Positions 49,467-58,361 are shown, counted from the stretch's first letter. The stretch is 64,000 nucleotides of DNA from Streptomyces aurantiacus (GCF_001418335.1 NZ_LIPP01000036.1:1-64000), one strand, 5' to 3'. The notes: generated by a model from the letters alone, not told the origin. Numbers and translations: made by a program.

Positions 49467-50403
49467 TCGGATCGTGCTCTTCGTTCTCAAAGCGAAACTT
49501 CACCAGCGGCACCAGAAATGAGAATGGTTCGGCGTCGCCTGTGATGGCGCCGGCGGCAGCGGAATGAACCGGTCCTGTGAGGGCTACGCAGACATCGAGA
49601 GGGATCCCCAGGGAAATCTCCTGCCGGGTTATTCGTCCGTGCCACGGCTGAACCGACAGCGCACGGTCCTGAGGCACGCAGTAGGCCAGCATCTGCTCGT
49701 AGTCGGAAAAGGCGCAGCGCCAAGGTCCGTCCGTCGGCCACTCGGGCAGCGGGGCGAGATGGGCTTCGGCGTCCGGCGCGCTACCGTGCCCCGGACCCAG
49801 AAGAAGATCGATCCGCCCGTCCTCCGAAGTGAGCAGCGACGCTCGCCCAAGGACGTGCATGGGCAGCGCCTCGGCCGTCATACGCGCGCCGAGGGCGTGG
49901 AACGTGCGATCGATGGCGGTGCTGAGGAAGTGGACGCCCAAGGCACCGGTGCGACGGTGGTGCACGTAAACGCGCCAGTTGCTCTGCAGCGGCGAGGGCA
50001 GCAGGCGCCGCCAGCGGCCGAGCGACGCCGGCCCCAAGTGCCCATGGCGGTAACTCAGGAAAGTCAGCATCGCCTGGTCGCCGGCCTCGCCGATGCGCTG
50101 CAGTTCCAGGCCGGGCGGAATGAGTGGCTCGATGCGACGGGCGTCGACCACGTAGTTGACGTAGACGACGTCCCTCATGTCGCTGGCGAAGGCCACCGGT
50201 GGAATGCGCTCGCACAGTGTCCGCAGCAGTCGGCTGTCAGCCACCCAGTTGAGCGGAGCAGCGAGCCGGCCCCGTGGGTGGATCCACGGCGCGTACCGCC
50301 CGTAGCGGGTCTGCCGACGAGTGCGACGCAGGGCGTGCTCGGCGATCCAGGCCGCTGAGCCGACCGACAGGACCAGGGCGAGCACGGCGAGGAATACGAA
50401 CAT
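49462..50403 (-). CDS. DUF2071-like (YqjF-type) membrane-anchored protein
   Basis: Protein of 313 residues. A membrane segment at 2-22 (FVFLAVLALVLSVGSAAW) is followed by a soluble domain. That domain contains ASDMRDVVYVNYVVDARRIE, a pattern seen in DUF2071 proteins (acetoacetate decarboxylase-like fold), and GVHFLSTAIDRTFHALGARM. ATG 50403 is used; no strong ribosome site is present. It stands alone, converging on the RBBP9-type gene. The biochemical role of the family is unknown. Confidence 0.65.
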   Translation of the reverse strand: MFVFLAVLALVLSVGSAAWIAEHALRRTRRQTRYGRYAPWIHPRGRLAAPLNWVADSRLLRTLCERIPPVAFASDMRDVVYVNYVVDARRIEPLIPPGLELQRIGEAGDQAMLTFLSYRHGHLGPASLGRWRRLLPSPLQSNWRVYVHHRRTGALGVHFLSTAIDRTFHALGARMTAEALPMHVLGRASLLTSEDGRIDLLLGPGHGSAPDAEAHLAPLPEWPTDGPWRCAFSDYEQMLAYCVPQDRALSVQPWHGRITRQEISLGIPLDVCVALTGPVHSAAAGAITGDAEPFSFLVPLVKFRFENEEHDPI

Positions 50404-50453
50404 CACGAGAGTATGGCAAATGCGGTGGGGCCTTTTCCGTAAAGACGTAAGAG

Positions 50454-50481
50454 GAGGACCATAAGGAGAGGACCGTAAGGA
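50454..50481. repeat. 14-bp tandem repeat, GAGGACCRTAAGGA
   Basis: Two adjoining copies differ at one base, then a third begins (GAGGAAAG). It lies in the 103-base gap between the SDR gene end and the DUF2071-like gene start. Confidence 0.75.
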
Positions 50482-50506
50482 GAGGAAAGGGCCGGGCGAG
50501 GCGTCG

Positions 50507-51256
50507 TCAGCGCATGCCGCCGGAAGCGAGGATGACGTCCCCGGTGATCCAGCGCGCGTCGTCGGAGGCCAGGAAGGTCACCAGCGGGCCGTAGTCGTCG
50601 GGGGTGCCCGTACGGCCCAGGGGCGTCGCGGCGATGGTCTGGGCCTCCTGCTCCGACCCGACATAGCCGATGGCCCTGGTGCCCTCGGTGTCCGAAGGGC
50701 CGGGCATGATCGCGTTGACACGGATGCCGCGCGGGCCCAGTTCCTTGGCCATGATGACGGTGAAGGCGTTGACGGCGCTCTTGGACGCGACGTAGAGCGA
50801 GGCGTAGGGAGGGTGGCTGACCGTGCCGGCCGTCGAGATGTTGATGATCGACCCGGCGTCGATGTCGTCCTGCGCGGCCAGGGCCTGCGTGGTCAGGATC
50901 GTGCCCAGCACGTTCGTGGTCATCTCGCGCTGGAACTCCTCCTCGGTGATGCCCGACAGCGGTGCGAAGGTGACGACGGACGCGTTGTTCACGAGCACGT
51001 CGACCGGGCCGTACACCTCGCGCGCCCGGTCGAAGAGCCGGCGTACGTCGTCGCCGCCGGCGACGTCCGCCTGGACCGCGATCGCCCGGCCGCCCTTGGC
51101 GGTGATGTCCGCGACGACCCGCTCGGCGCCTTCCGCGTCCACTCGGTAGTTCACCACTACGGCCGCGCCGGTCCCGGCCAGTGCTTTGGCGATGCCTGCG
51201 CCCAGCCCCTTCGACGCGCCTGTGACGATCGCCGTACGTGCGTTGTTGCTGCTCAC
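50507..51256 (-). CDS. short-chain dehydrogenase/reductase (FabG-like)
   Basis: Classical SDR of 249 residues. TGASKGLGAG is the cofactor loop, NNAS is present in VDVLVNNASVV, the Ser strand is IINISTAG and YVASK gives Tyr-Lys. DVILASGGMR ends it. GTG 51256 follows TAGGAG. It is divergent from an HxlR gene with a perfect palindrome between, so redox- or quinone-type regulation is likely. Confidence 0.9.
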   Translation of the reverse strand: MSSNNARTAIVTGASKGLGAGIAKALAGTGAAVVVNYRVDAEGAERVVADITAKGGRAIAVQADVAGGDDVRRLFDRAREVYGPVDVLVNNASVVTFAPLSGITEEEFQREMTTNVLGTILTTQALAAQDDIDAGSIINISTAGTVSHPPYASLYVASKSAVNAFTVIMAKELGPRGIRVNAIMPGPSDTEGTRAIGYVGSEQEAQTIAATPLGRTGTPDDYGPLVTFLASDDARWITGDVILASGGMR

Positions 51257-51306
51257 AGTGGCTCCTAGAACGGTTGGTGCGTGTGGAAGCAACCGTAGGA
51301 AAACCA

Positions 51307-51339
51307 CTTACTGATGGGAAGTACGTACTTTTTTGTAAG
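51307..51339. promoter_or_regulatory. HxlR operator region
   Basis: AAGTACGTACTT at 51319-51330 is a perfect 12-bp palindrome. CTTAC (51307-51311) and GTAAG (51335-51339) form an outer inverted pair. HxlR-type regulators commonly bind such GTAC-centred sites between divergent genes. Confidence 0.65.
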
Positions 51340-51347
51340 CTCCTGTC

Positions 51348-51761
51348 ATGATGGAAACAGCGCAGGTCGCGACCGCCGGCAGGCTCCTGGCCCATGACAC
51401 CTTCGACAGCAAGTGCCCGCTCAGGCCGATCATGGACCAGACGACAAGCCGCTGGGCGACCCTCATCGTGTCGGCCCTCGTCGGCGGCCCGCACCGTTTC
51501 GCGCAGCTGCATGTACGAGTCGGTGGCATCAGTCAGAAAATGCTGTCGCAGAACCTCAAGGCGCTGGCCCGGGCCGGACTCGTCGCCCGCCATGTCGCGC
51601 CCACCAATCCGCCTCAGGTCACCTACAGCCTGACGGAGCTCGGTGTCAGCCTGGCCGGACCGCTGACCGACCTCATCGGATGGTTCGGCCGGCACGGAGA
51701 CGAACTCCTCGCCGCGCAGAAGGACTACGACAGCCGGCAGGCGGAGAGTGCTGCGAACTAG
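51348..51761 (+). CDS. HxlR-family transcriptional regulator
   Basis: Winged-helix regulator of 137 residues. The HxlR pattern is clear: CPLRPIMDQTTSRWATLIVSALVGGPHRFAQL, then GISQKMLSQNLKALARAGLV. A Cys (about residue 23) just before the first helix is the redox-sensing position of this family (YodB, HypR). Two adjacent ATG codons are possible starts; no ribosome site is visible. It is divergent from an SDR gene that it probably controls. Confidence 0.92.
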   Translation: MMETAQVATAGRLLAHDTFDSKCPLRPIMDQTTSRWATLIVSALVGGPHRFAQLHVRVGGISQKMLSQNLKALARAGLVARHVAPTNPPQVTYSLTELGVSLAGPLTDLIGWFGRHGDELLAAQKDYDSRQAESAAN

Positions 51762-51861
51762 GGAGCGGATGCCTCGGCGACTTCCCCCCCGACGCCACGC
51801 GCGGCGGGTGGCTGTCCTCGGTGCGACCGGCGGAAGTCGCACGGCGAGGACGGCCTACGGC

Positions 51862-51900
51862 ACTTGGTCCCATCACTCGTGTACGGTGATGGGACCAAGT
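51862..51900. promoter_or_regulatory. 15-bp perfect inverted repeat before the MDR oxidoreductase
   Basis: ACTTGGTCCCATCAC (51862-51876) and GTGATGGGACCAAGT (51886-51900) are exact inverted copies with a nine-base spacer, ending 29 bases before the start codon. As DNA it is a strong operator candidate; as RNA it would be a 15-bp stem in the leader. It is not followed by a T run. Confidence 0.75.
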
Positions 51901-51929
51901 ATCGTCACTCTGCCTGCTGGAGGTCTGCC

Positions 51930-52859
51930 ATGAGCCGAGCCGTCATCTATGAGGCGTTCGGAGGTCCCGAGGTGCTGGAGGTGCGAGAGGTCCCGGAGCC
52001 GCACGCCGGTCCGGGCGAGGTCCGTGTCCGCGTAGCGGCAGCCGGCCTGAACCCCATGGACTGGATCCTTGCCTCGCTGCCCGAGGCGGCGGAGCAGTTC
52101 GGCGTCACCGTGCCGTCCGGCTTCGGGCACGACTTCGCCGGTGTGGTGGACGAGGTCGGCGTCGGCGCCACGGGTTTTGCGGTGGGCGACCGCGTCTACG
52201 GAGGCGCGCTGAGCAGGGCCGTCGCTGACTTCGTGGTGGTCAAGGTGCCCGCGGAGGCGTCCGAGGTGCTGTCTCACACGCCGGAGGGCATCAGCGACGA
52301 GGTGGCGAGCACGCTTCCCGTGGCCGGCCTGACCGCGGCCGCCGCTCTGTCGGCGATCGACCTGCGGTCCGGCGACACCGTCCTGATCGGCGGCGCCGCC
52401 GGCGGTGTGGGCGTGTTTGCCGTACAGCTCGCGAAACTCGTCGGCGCCAGAGTGATCGGGACCGCCTCGGAGAGCACGTTCGAGTTCCTGCGGCAGCTGG
52501 GCATCGAGCCCGTGGCATACGGCGCCGGGTTGGCCGACCGGGTACGGACACTGGCCCCCGACGGCGTGACCGCGGCGACCGACCTGTTCGGCACCGAGAC
52601 AGCGGAGACCGCGCTCGCGCTCGGTGTACCGCCCGAGCGGATCTCCACGATCGCCGCGGGGCCCAACCCTCCCGGCGGCGTGCGCGCGACCGGCGGCAGC
52701 GAAGCGGGGCCGGACGCGCTGGCGCGGATCACCGACGCGATCCTTGCCGGGAAGATCACCGTGCCGATCGCCGCTACCTTCCCGATCGAGCAGACCCACG
52801 ACGCCGTGACCCTGCAAGCCGGACGCCACGTCCACGGCAAGATCGTGATCACTCTGTGA
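51930..52859 (+). CDS. NADP-dependent MDR oxidoreductase (quinone-reductase-like)
   Basis: Zinc-free reductase of 309 residues. MSRAVIYEAFGGPEVLEVREV opens the GroES-like domain, and VLIGGAAGGVGVFAVQLAK is the AxxGxxG nucleotide motif. ATG 51930 follows GGAGG six bases upstream. It resembles the other MDR protein in this window (gene at 24867) but is not a recent copy. A long inverted repeat sits between it and the HxlR gene. The substrate is probably a quinone or enone. Confidence 0.88.
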   Translation: MSRAVIYEAFGGPEVLEVREVPEPHAGPGEVRVRVAAAGLNPMDWILASLPEAAEQFGVTVPSGFGHDFAGVVDEVGVGATGFAVGDRVYGGALSRAVADFVVVKVPAEASEVLSHTPEGISDEVASTLPVAGLTAAAALSAIDLRSGDTVLIGGAAGGVGVFAVQLAKLVGARVIGTASESTFEFLRQLGIEPVAYGAGLADRVRTLAPDGVTAATDLFGTETAETALALGVPPERISTIAAGPNPPGGVRATGGSEAGPDALARITDAILAGKITVPIAATFPIEQTHDAVTLQAGRHVHGKIVITL

Positions 52860-53279
52860 GCAGGTCCCCGGGTGCGCTGAACGCGATGCGGGAAGCACAT
52901 GACCGCCGAGATCGGGCTCGGCAGCGCCGAACCCGCTCGGGCATCACCCGAGTGCTTGATGGTGAGGCGTCCGGGCGGCAGTTGACCTAAGGGCTGTCGG
53001 AAGAACCCATGCAGTACGTTCCCCTCGGCGCGTCGGGGCTCAAGGTCTCCCGGCTGCCCGCCTACTACCCGTGGTGGCACCGCGCCCTCAACGCCACCGA
53101 CCGGCCGGATCCGGCCGAGTCGCCCTACCTGACCGAATTCCAGCGGTACGCACTTCCGGACGCCTGATCCCGGAACTCCGGTGCGGCCGGCGGGGGGTGA
53201 CTGATACAGCGCCGGGACACGCCGCCCGGCTACGTCGCCGGGTCCGGTCCTGCTGTCGGCGGCTGTCGGCGGCTGCCTG
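52860..53279. other. intergenic region with a gene remnant
   Basis: 420 bases after the MDR gene. A small hairpin at 52936-52952 (CTCGGG, CATCA, CCCGAG) may end that transcript. The only coding-like element is the short frame at 53009-53167. Confidence 0.5.
53009..53167 (+). pseudogene. aldo/keto reductase-like N-terminal remnant
   Basis: An ATG opens a 52-codon frame whose first 16 residues, MQYVPLGASGLKVSRL, match the start of aldo/keto reductases. The rest (PAYYPWWHRALNATDR and onward to ALPDA) does not continue the fold and is unrecognised. The family is normally 300 residues or more. A deletion joining the start of one gene to a second sequence is the simplest reading. No ribosome site is obvious. 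Confidence 0.4.
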
Positions 53280-54437
53280 TCAGCGGCCGTCGTTCAGTTC
53301 CTGGTGCATCTGGGGCTGGTTGTCCTGGTCGTGGGTGATCGCGTACTTCTCGATCTCGTTGAAGTGCCTGGAGGCAGTGCCGAGGACTTCCTTGTAGGGA
53401 TTGACGCCTACGGTTTTCTCGGCGGCTCCGCCGAACAGACCGCCGCCGATGCTGCTGACGACCTTGTGTCCTTCGGCGAGGGGCTTGGCGGCGAGGTCGA
53501 GGGGGTTCTTGGGGACGCCCGCCATGTCGGCGTACTTGTCGCCGAGGCCCACGCGGGTGACGGCGATGTAGGCGTCACTGACTCCGGGCGGCAGCAGGTC
53601 CCGGTAGAACTTGATGGCCTGCTCGGTCATGAAGAGGCCGTCGTCGGTCTTCTTCCACTCCGTCTCCCGTGCCTGGTTCCACAGTTGTTCGACGTCGTCG
53701 GCGTTCTTGGGCAGGAGCCACTTCTCGGGTGTGCCGAGGTAGTGGGTGACGTAGTGCCAGGCGCAGATGAACCCGTGGGCGTCGTCCCTGGAGACGTCGA
53801 CGCCGAGGTTCTTCAGGGCCTGGAGGATCTGGGTGGAGAAGACGCAGGCGGCGCCGGTGGTGTACTTCTGCGAGACGGGCTCACCCCACTTGGCATAGTC
53901 CCACTCGCCGCTCTTCTTGTGCAGCTGGCGCACAGAGGCGTGGACCAGGCGCACCTTGGTCACGTTCGCCTTCAGCGTCCCGTCTGTCATCGCCCCCTTG
54001 TTGCCCATGTCGAGGAACAGCCGTGAGGACTGCGACAGGCGCCGGCCCGGCCCTTCCACGCCGCCGAGGCGGCCGGTGGAGCGCAGGGTGAAGGCGCCGG
54101 TGGGGGAGAGGTAGGTGCCGATGAGGCCGACGGTGCCCTGGAGCATGGACGCTTCGCCGTGGTGGTGGTCGAAGAAGCCCTCCGCGGCCCTGACGTCCGC
54201 CTTCGTCCAGCCCGGCGGGTCAGCCGCGGCCTTGTCCATGAAGTCGGCGAGCCGCTCGGGCAGCTGCGCGTGGTAGTCCTGGTTCTTGCTCAGCTTGCCG
54301 ATGGTGCGGAACAGGTCGTTGACCCCGTCGACCTCCCGGTTGTCGATCAGGTCGGACACCAATGCGTCGGCGTCCGGATCGCCGACCTTGTTCGCGGCCT
54401 CCAGCTCGGCCGCGATGTTGGCAGTCGTCAATGCCAT
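53280..54437 (-). CDS. MpaB-family oxygenase (DUF2236-like, Lcp-related)
   Basis: Protein of 385 residues. The MpaB/Lcp fold is suggested by LTTANIAAELEAANKVGD, ATYLSP-like LIGTYLSPTGAFTL, GTLKANVTKVRLVHASVRQLH and FICAWHYVTHYLG. The last two hold the His and Arg residues typical of this heme oxygenase family. No Tat or Sec signal is present, unlike the exported rubber oxygenase Lcp, so it works inside the cell. GGGAG precedes the ATG. It is a lone gene; its substrate is unknown. Confidence 0.75.
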   Translation of the reverse strand: MALTTANIAAELEAANKVGDPDADALVSDLIDNREVDGVNDLFRTIGKLSKNQDYHAQLPERLADFMDKAAADPPGWTKADVRAAEGFFDHHHGEASMLQGTVGLIGTYLSPTGAFTLRSTGRLGGVEGPGRRLSQSSRLFLDMGNKGAMTDGTLKANVTKVRLVHASVRQLHKKSGEWDYAKWGEPVSQKYTTGAACVFSTQILQALKNLGVDVSRDDAHGFICAWHYVTHYLGTPEKWLLPKNADDVEQLWNQARETEWKKTDDGLFMTEQAIKFYRDLLPPGVSDAYIAVTRVGLGDKYADMAGVPKNPLDLAAKPLAEGHKVVSSIGGGLFGGAAEKTVGVNPYKEVLGTASRHFNEIEKYAITHDQDNQPQMHQELNDGR

Positions 54438-55234
54438 AACAGAACTCCCGTCTTGTGTTGATCAGGGCTGTGGCGCTGCGGTGACCAGGCCGCTGACCTC
54501 GGCCGAGTACGGGTTTCGCCCCCGGCCGCGCTCACACGGAGCAGGAGCCAGGCAAGATCACCTTTTACGATCCTGCCTCGGCAGGCTGCACGTTCGCGAT
54601 GCCCCGTTCGAGGCACGCAGGAGCACGCCCGCGTGCTGAAGCGGCGCACGGCCGCGCTCGCCGCCCGGTGGCCGCGCCGGCGTCGCCGGTCCTACGGACA
54701 GGGCTTCGCCAGGTCAGGAAGGGACAGCGCAGCCGACGAGCTTCATACACACGGTCTCGCCGGAATCGTGGCCCGTAGTAGCGCGATCGCGGGGCGGGAA
54801 GGTGTGTGTCTGGCGCGGGAGTTGCACAACGGCAGACGGTTGACGAAATCGCACGCCGGGGGTGCGTGCGACGACTGGCCGGACTCTGGCTTCGGGAAGG
54901 TCCAAGGCGTGGTGCCGAATCACCCGAAAGAGCACCCTGGGCAGTGTTGCGGTTACTGGTGGACGCGATTCATGGTGATAAGACCGTCGGCGGGCGTCGA
55001 CAGGTCCCGTGAACCGTTCGGACGCCTGCCGTTCCGTCGAGTTGATCAGGTCCGAGTAGCTCGCCGTCGGATGGGTGAGCCCATCGACTCAGGCCGCAGT
55101 TTCCTCGGTTCCCCCGTGTCGGCGGCAGACCTTTCGCAGGTCCGCCGAGCTCTTGCGCCGACCTGTCCGGCACCTGCCGAGGGCAGTGCCCGGCCAGGCA
55201 CCGGAAACGTCCCCAAACCATGGAGAGAGGCAGC
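54438..55234. other. gene-poor region of about 0.8 kb
   Basis: No frame here has both Streptomyces-like third-position GC and a recognisable product; frames of up to 200 codons are open but look random. The last 100 bases must contain the lectin gene promoter. No tRNA or repeat was seen. Confidence 0.5.
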
Positions 55235-55768
55235 ATGAAGTCCAATTCCGGGTTCTTCGCCCGACTCGCCGTCATCGCAGGCACATTATTCGCGCTGGTC
55301 GTCGGAAACTCGGCCGCCGCCACCGCGGCCCCCGGGTTCGACAGTGGTCCTTGGCGCATCGTCAACTCCGCCACCAGCGGCCATCTCATGCCCGCCGGAT
55401 ACGGGCTGAACCATCAGGACGGCATCCTCATCTACGCCTGGAACGAAACGGCCACCGGCGACTCGTGGCACCTGGAGTGGGTGGAACAGAACTACTACAT
55501 CATCCGCAACACGGACACCAGCAAGTGTCTCAAGCCCGGGGGCCTCTTCGACGGGCTGAAGACGTTCGTCACCCAGGCCACCTGTTCCAACAGCTACGAG
55601 TTCCAGTGGGACATCGTCTCCCGCTGGAACAACCCCTACGAGGGGCAGATCATCTCCCGCTCCACCAAACAGGCCCTGCGTCCCTACTACAACCTGCCCA
55701 ATCAGGTTGTCATCCTGGACACCCCGAGTGAGTCGGCCATGAACTCCTGGTCGTTCAACCGCCTGTAA
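55235..55768 (+). CDS. secreted ricin-B-like beta-trefoil lectin
   Basis: Exported protein of 177 residues. A signal peptide (FARLAVIAGTLFALVVGNSAAATA) precedes one beta-trefoil of about 140 residues. The first repeat is PWRIVNSATSGHLMPAGYG, and later ones contain IIRNTDTSKCLKPGG and IISRSTKQALRPYY. The QxW motif is only loosely kept (DSWHLEW, YEFQWDI, NSWSFNRL). It should bind carbohydrate outside the cell; there is no enzyme domain. GAGAGAGG precedes the ATG. The gene is single, with a terminator at 55819. Confidence 0.82.
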   Translation: MKSNSGFFARLAVIAGTLFALVVGNSAAATAAPGFDSGPWRIVNSATSGHLMPAGYGLNHQDGILIYAWNETATGDSWHLEWVEQNYYIIRNTDTSKCLKPGGLFDGLKTFVTQATCSNSYEFQWDIVSRWNNPYEGQIISRSTKQALRPYYNLPNQVVILDTPSESAMNSWSFNRL

Positions 55769-55818
55769 CAGCACACGAAGTCGCCACGAGCTTCGACAGG
55801 CGTACGAGGCGACCGAGC

Positions 55819-55849
55819 TGGTCGCAGCCCTCAACCGGGGCTGCGACCA
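55819..55849 (+). terminator. terminator of the lectin gene
   Basis: TGGTCGCAGCCC (55819-55830) and GGGCTGCGACCA (55838-55849) pair perfectly over 12 bases around a seven-base loop, 50 bases after the lectin stop. Confidence 0.8.
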
Positions 55850-56035
55850 ACTGGCTTGTCCGATCCTGGCCCGCGCCCAGTGGGCCGTCACTTCCCTGCC
55901 CCCCGACCAGGCGCGACTTCACCGGCCCGGCAACGATCACGGTACGGCTGTCGAGTAAGGTGCCGATGCGTCTCGCACACCTGCGAAAGAGACCATCAGC
56001 CACGGCCGTTGGCCGGAATTCGAACGGGGTGGGGA

Positions 56036-56863
56036 TTGTCCAGGCACCGCTTGTCCAGAAAGAGCCGCTACATCGCGTGGGCGACCGCGGGAGCCGCGGT
56101 CGTCGCGGGGGCCGGGATCGCGGCGCAGACGTCGATGGCCGCCACCACCTGGCCGGCGCAGAAGACGTATACGGGGCGCGCGTTCGACGCGTGCACGGCG
56201 CCCTCGCTCGCCGCGATGAAGGCGTGGAAGACCGGCTTCTACGGCGCGGCGGCCGTCTACATCGGCGGCAAGAACCGCGGCTGCAACCAGCCCAACCTCA
56301 CCAAGTCATGGGTGAAGTCGGTCAGTTCCACCGGCTGGAAGCTGATCCCGCTCTACGTCGGTGCCCAGCCGCCCTGCCAGACGGGCTCGAACCCGGAGAA
56401 GTTCACCGCCGCCAACGCCGCCTCCGTCGGCGCGAGCAACGCCAAGGACGCCGTCGCCAAGGCCTCCACGCTCGGTATGAAGGCCGGCAGCCCGATCTAC
56501 CTCGACATGGAGCCGTACGACATCACGAACACGTCGTGCAACAACGCCGTACTGAGTTACGTGCGCTCCTTCACCAAGACGCTGCGCGCCAAGACGTACC
56601 GCGGCGGCTACTACGGCTTCAGCAGCTCCAGCGCCAAGGCGATCGCCACGGCCACCGACCGCACCGACCTGCCGGGCAACCTCTGGTACGCGCTGTGGGA
56701 CAAGAAGAACACCACGACCACGGACTGGCCCTGGGACCCGAAGCTGTACACCGGCCACAGCCGCGCCCACCAGTACATGGTCAACAGCAAGGAGACCCGC
56801 GGCGGCCACACCATCACCGTCGACCGCAACGCCTGGGACGCTCCGGTCGCCATCATCGGCTGA
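56036..56863 (+). CDS. secreted DUF1906 (glycoside hydrolase-like) protein
   Basis: Exported protein of about 275 residues. The start is uncertain: TTG 56036 has GGTGGGGA just before it, and TTG 56051 is possible; no ATG or GTG fits. The N-terminus RLSRKSRYIAWATAGAAVVAGAG is a signal peptide, cleaved before TTWPAQKTYTGRAFDACTAP. The domain is DUF1906, a TIM-barrel like lysozyme-type family 25 enzymes, with IYIGGKNRGC-like YIGG, IYLDMEPYD and GYYGFSSSSAKAI. The acidic pair in LDMEPYD is the likely active site. The target polymer is unknown. Confidence 0.82.
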   Translation: MSRHRLSRKSRYIAWATAGAAVVAGAGIAAQTSMAATTWPAQKTYTGRAFDACTAPSLAAMKAWKTGFYGAAAVYIGGKNRGCNQPNLTKSWVKSVSSTGWKLIPLYVGAQPPCQTGSNPEKFTAANAASVGASNAKDAVAKASTLGMKAGSPIYLDMEPYDITNTSCNNAVLSYVRSFTKTLRAKTYRGGYYGFSSSSAKAIATATDRTDLPGNLWYALWDKKNTTTTDWPWDPKLYTGHSRAHQYMVNSKETRGGHTITVDRNAWDAPVAIIG

Positions 56864-56936
56864 CCATCCCTGGGGGTGGCGTCGTCAGGAGCGCGTGCCG
56901 TGCATCCGGCGCCACCCGCGGTGGGTGTCACATGTG

Positions 56937-58088
56937 TTATCTGTTCGGGTCCCGGAAGCGGCCGAATCCCTTTTTGATGGCGTTCAGCGGTGAGCTGCCT
57001 GTCCTGGCTGTCTCCGACGCGGATGGCCGGGGTGTGCCGTCGCCGTTGGTGAGCTCGGCCAGTGCGGCATGCGCTGCCTCGGCTGCCTTCTGGTAGAGAT
57101 CAGCGGATTTCGTCATGGCGTCGAGCGCTTCGGCGTACTTGGTGACCATGCTCTGGGCGTGGGCCAGTTCCTCGTCCGGGGTGAGCAGGTGCCAGCCCTG
57201 GCGCAACTGTGTCAGGGCCCGTTCGGCGCCTTCTGGCATGGGCCGCGGCAGCTTGGCGAACTCCTCGATGAGGGCGAGGAGTTCCGTGGGCTCGGAGCCG
57301 TCCAGGAAGACACTGTGCACGCTGAAGTGTTCCGCGTCGTGGTCCGGGCTTCGCGGCTGTGTGGGCAGGATGACGGCGCCGCCGCGCGGCAACCGCACGT
57401 TCAGTTCCCGTTTCACCGCGAAATCGGCGACCTCTGCCTGCTCCGGTGTGGCCCGGTGCTCGACCACCCGGTGCCGCAGGCCCGGCGGCAGGAACGTGGA
57501 GACCGGTTGCCGGCCCCTCGCGTCGGGTGTCATGGCCTCATGCACCACGACATGGATGTACCAGGTGTTGCGGGAGCAGTCCCGCAGGCGGCGGCGCAGC
57601 TCGCCTTCGTCCTTCGGCAGGTGGTTCGCCGTCCGCAGGCGCACCTCGGGTACGAGGTCGTGGTCCCAGGCGACCTGGTCGCTGTCGGGCCAGAACATGG
57701 TGGCGGGCGAGGGCCACCGGTGGTTCCACGCAGGCTGGGCCTCGGCGGCCAGGATCCAGGTGATTCCCTCGTTGTCCGCGCGGCGGGACCCGTGTTCGTA
57801 CGTCGTCAGCTGGGCGCGCACCGTGACGCCGCCGGCCACGCTCCAGCGGGCCTCGAAGAGCCGGCGGGCCGACGGGCCGGGGCCGGCGGACTCCTCCCGC
57901 GGGTACAGGACGGTGGAGCGGGCCGCCTCCAGGGGATCGAGGTCCAGGAAGTCGTCGAGGACCCCGGCCGCCTTGAGGGCGATCAGGTTGCGCCGGACGT
58001 CCCGCTCGGGTTCGGGCCCGAGATGGCGCCCGCGCGCCAGCCATACGGTGCCGGGTACGGTCGTCGGAGAGCTGCTGTTCTTGGCCAT
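56937..58088 (-). CDS. uncharacterised protein with a helical C-terminal region
   Basis: Protein of 383 residues that I do not recognise. Residues 1 to about 240 are mixed alpha/beta, with TVWLARGRHLGPEPE at the start and Trp/His-rich patches (PAWNHRWPSP, NTWYIHVVVHEAM). Residues about 290-350 are predicted long helices (LAHAQSMVTKYAEALDAMTKS, LYQKAAEAAHAALAEL), perhaps a coiled coil. There is no signal peptide or membrane segment. ATG 58088 has only a weak ribosome site. It lies between converging and same-strand genes with no clear partner. Confidence 0.7.
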   Translation of the reverse strand: MAKNSSSPTTVPGTVWLARGRHLGPEPERDVRRNLIALKAAGVLDDFLDLDPLEAARSTVLYPREESAGPGPSARRLFEARWSVAGGVTVRAQLTTYEHGSRRADNEGITWILAAEAQPAWNHRWPSPATMFWPDSDQVAWDHDLVPEVRLRTANHLPKDEGELRRRLRDCSRNTWYIHVVVHEAMTPDARGRQPVSTFLPPGLRHRVVEHRATPEQAEVADFAVKRELNVRLPRGGAVILPTQPRSPDHDAEHFSVHSVFLDGSEPTELLALIEEFAKLPRPMPEGAERALTQLRQGWHLLTPDEELAHAQSMVTKYAEALDAMTKSADLYQKAAEAAHAALAELTNGDGTPRPSASETARTGSSPLNAIKKGFGRFRDPNR

Positions 58089-58361
58089 GGAACCGTTCTG
58101 TGGGCGATCGGGGCCCGACCAGTATGGTCCCTCGCTCCTGCGCATGTCGCGCCGCGCCCCGTCCGACGGCAGGTCAACGGCCGTGTTCGGCGTGGCGTTC
58201 GCATTCCGGGCCGGCCTCCGGCGAGCGGGGTTCCGCGGCTCGCTGATGACGTACAGCCGCCGACGGGAGGCTCCGAGAGGCCGGGACGGCCACCCCCGTC
58301 GAGCGCCTCGGTGTGGGTACCGTGGCAGCCGTCCCGCTCGTCCCCGGAACAGGTCCCCCGG

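Noticed and set aside
54633-55238. 201-codon + frame in the gene-poor stretch
   Set aside because: No recognisable domain, poor third-position GC pattern, and no convincing start site.
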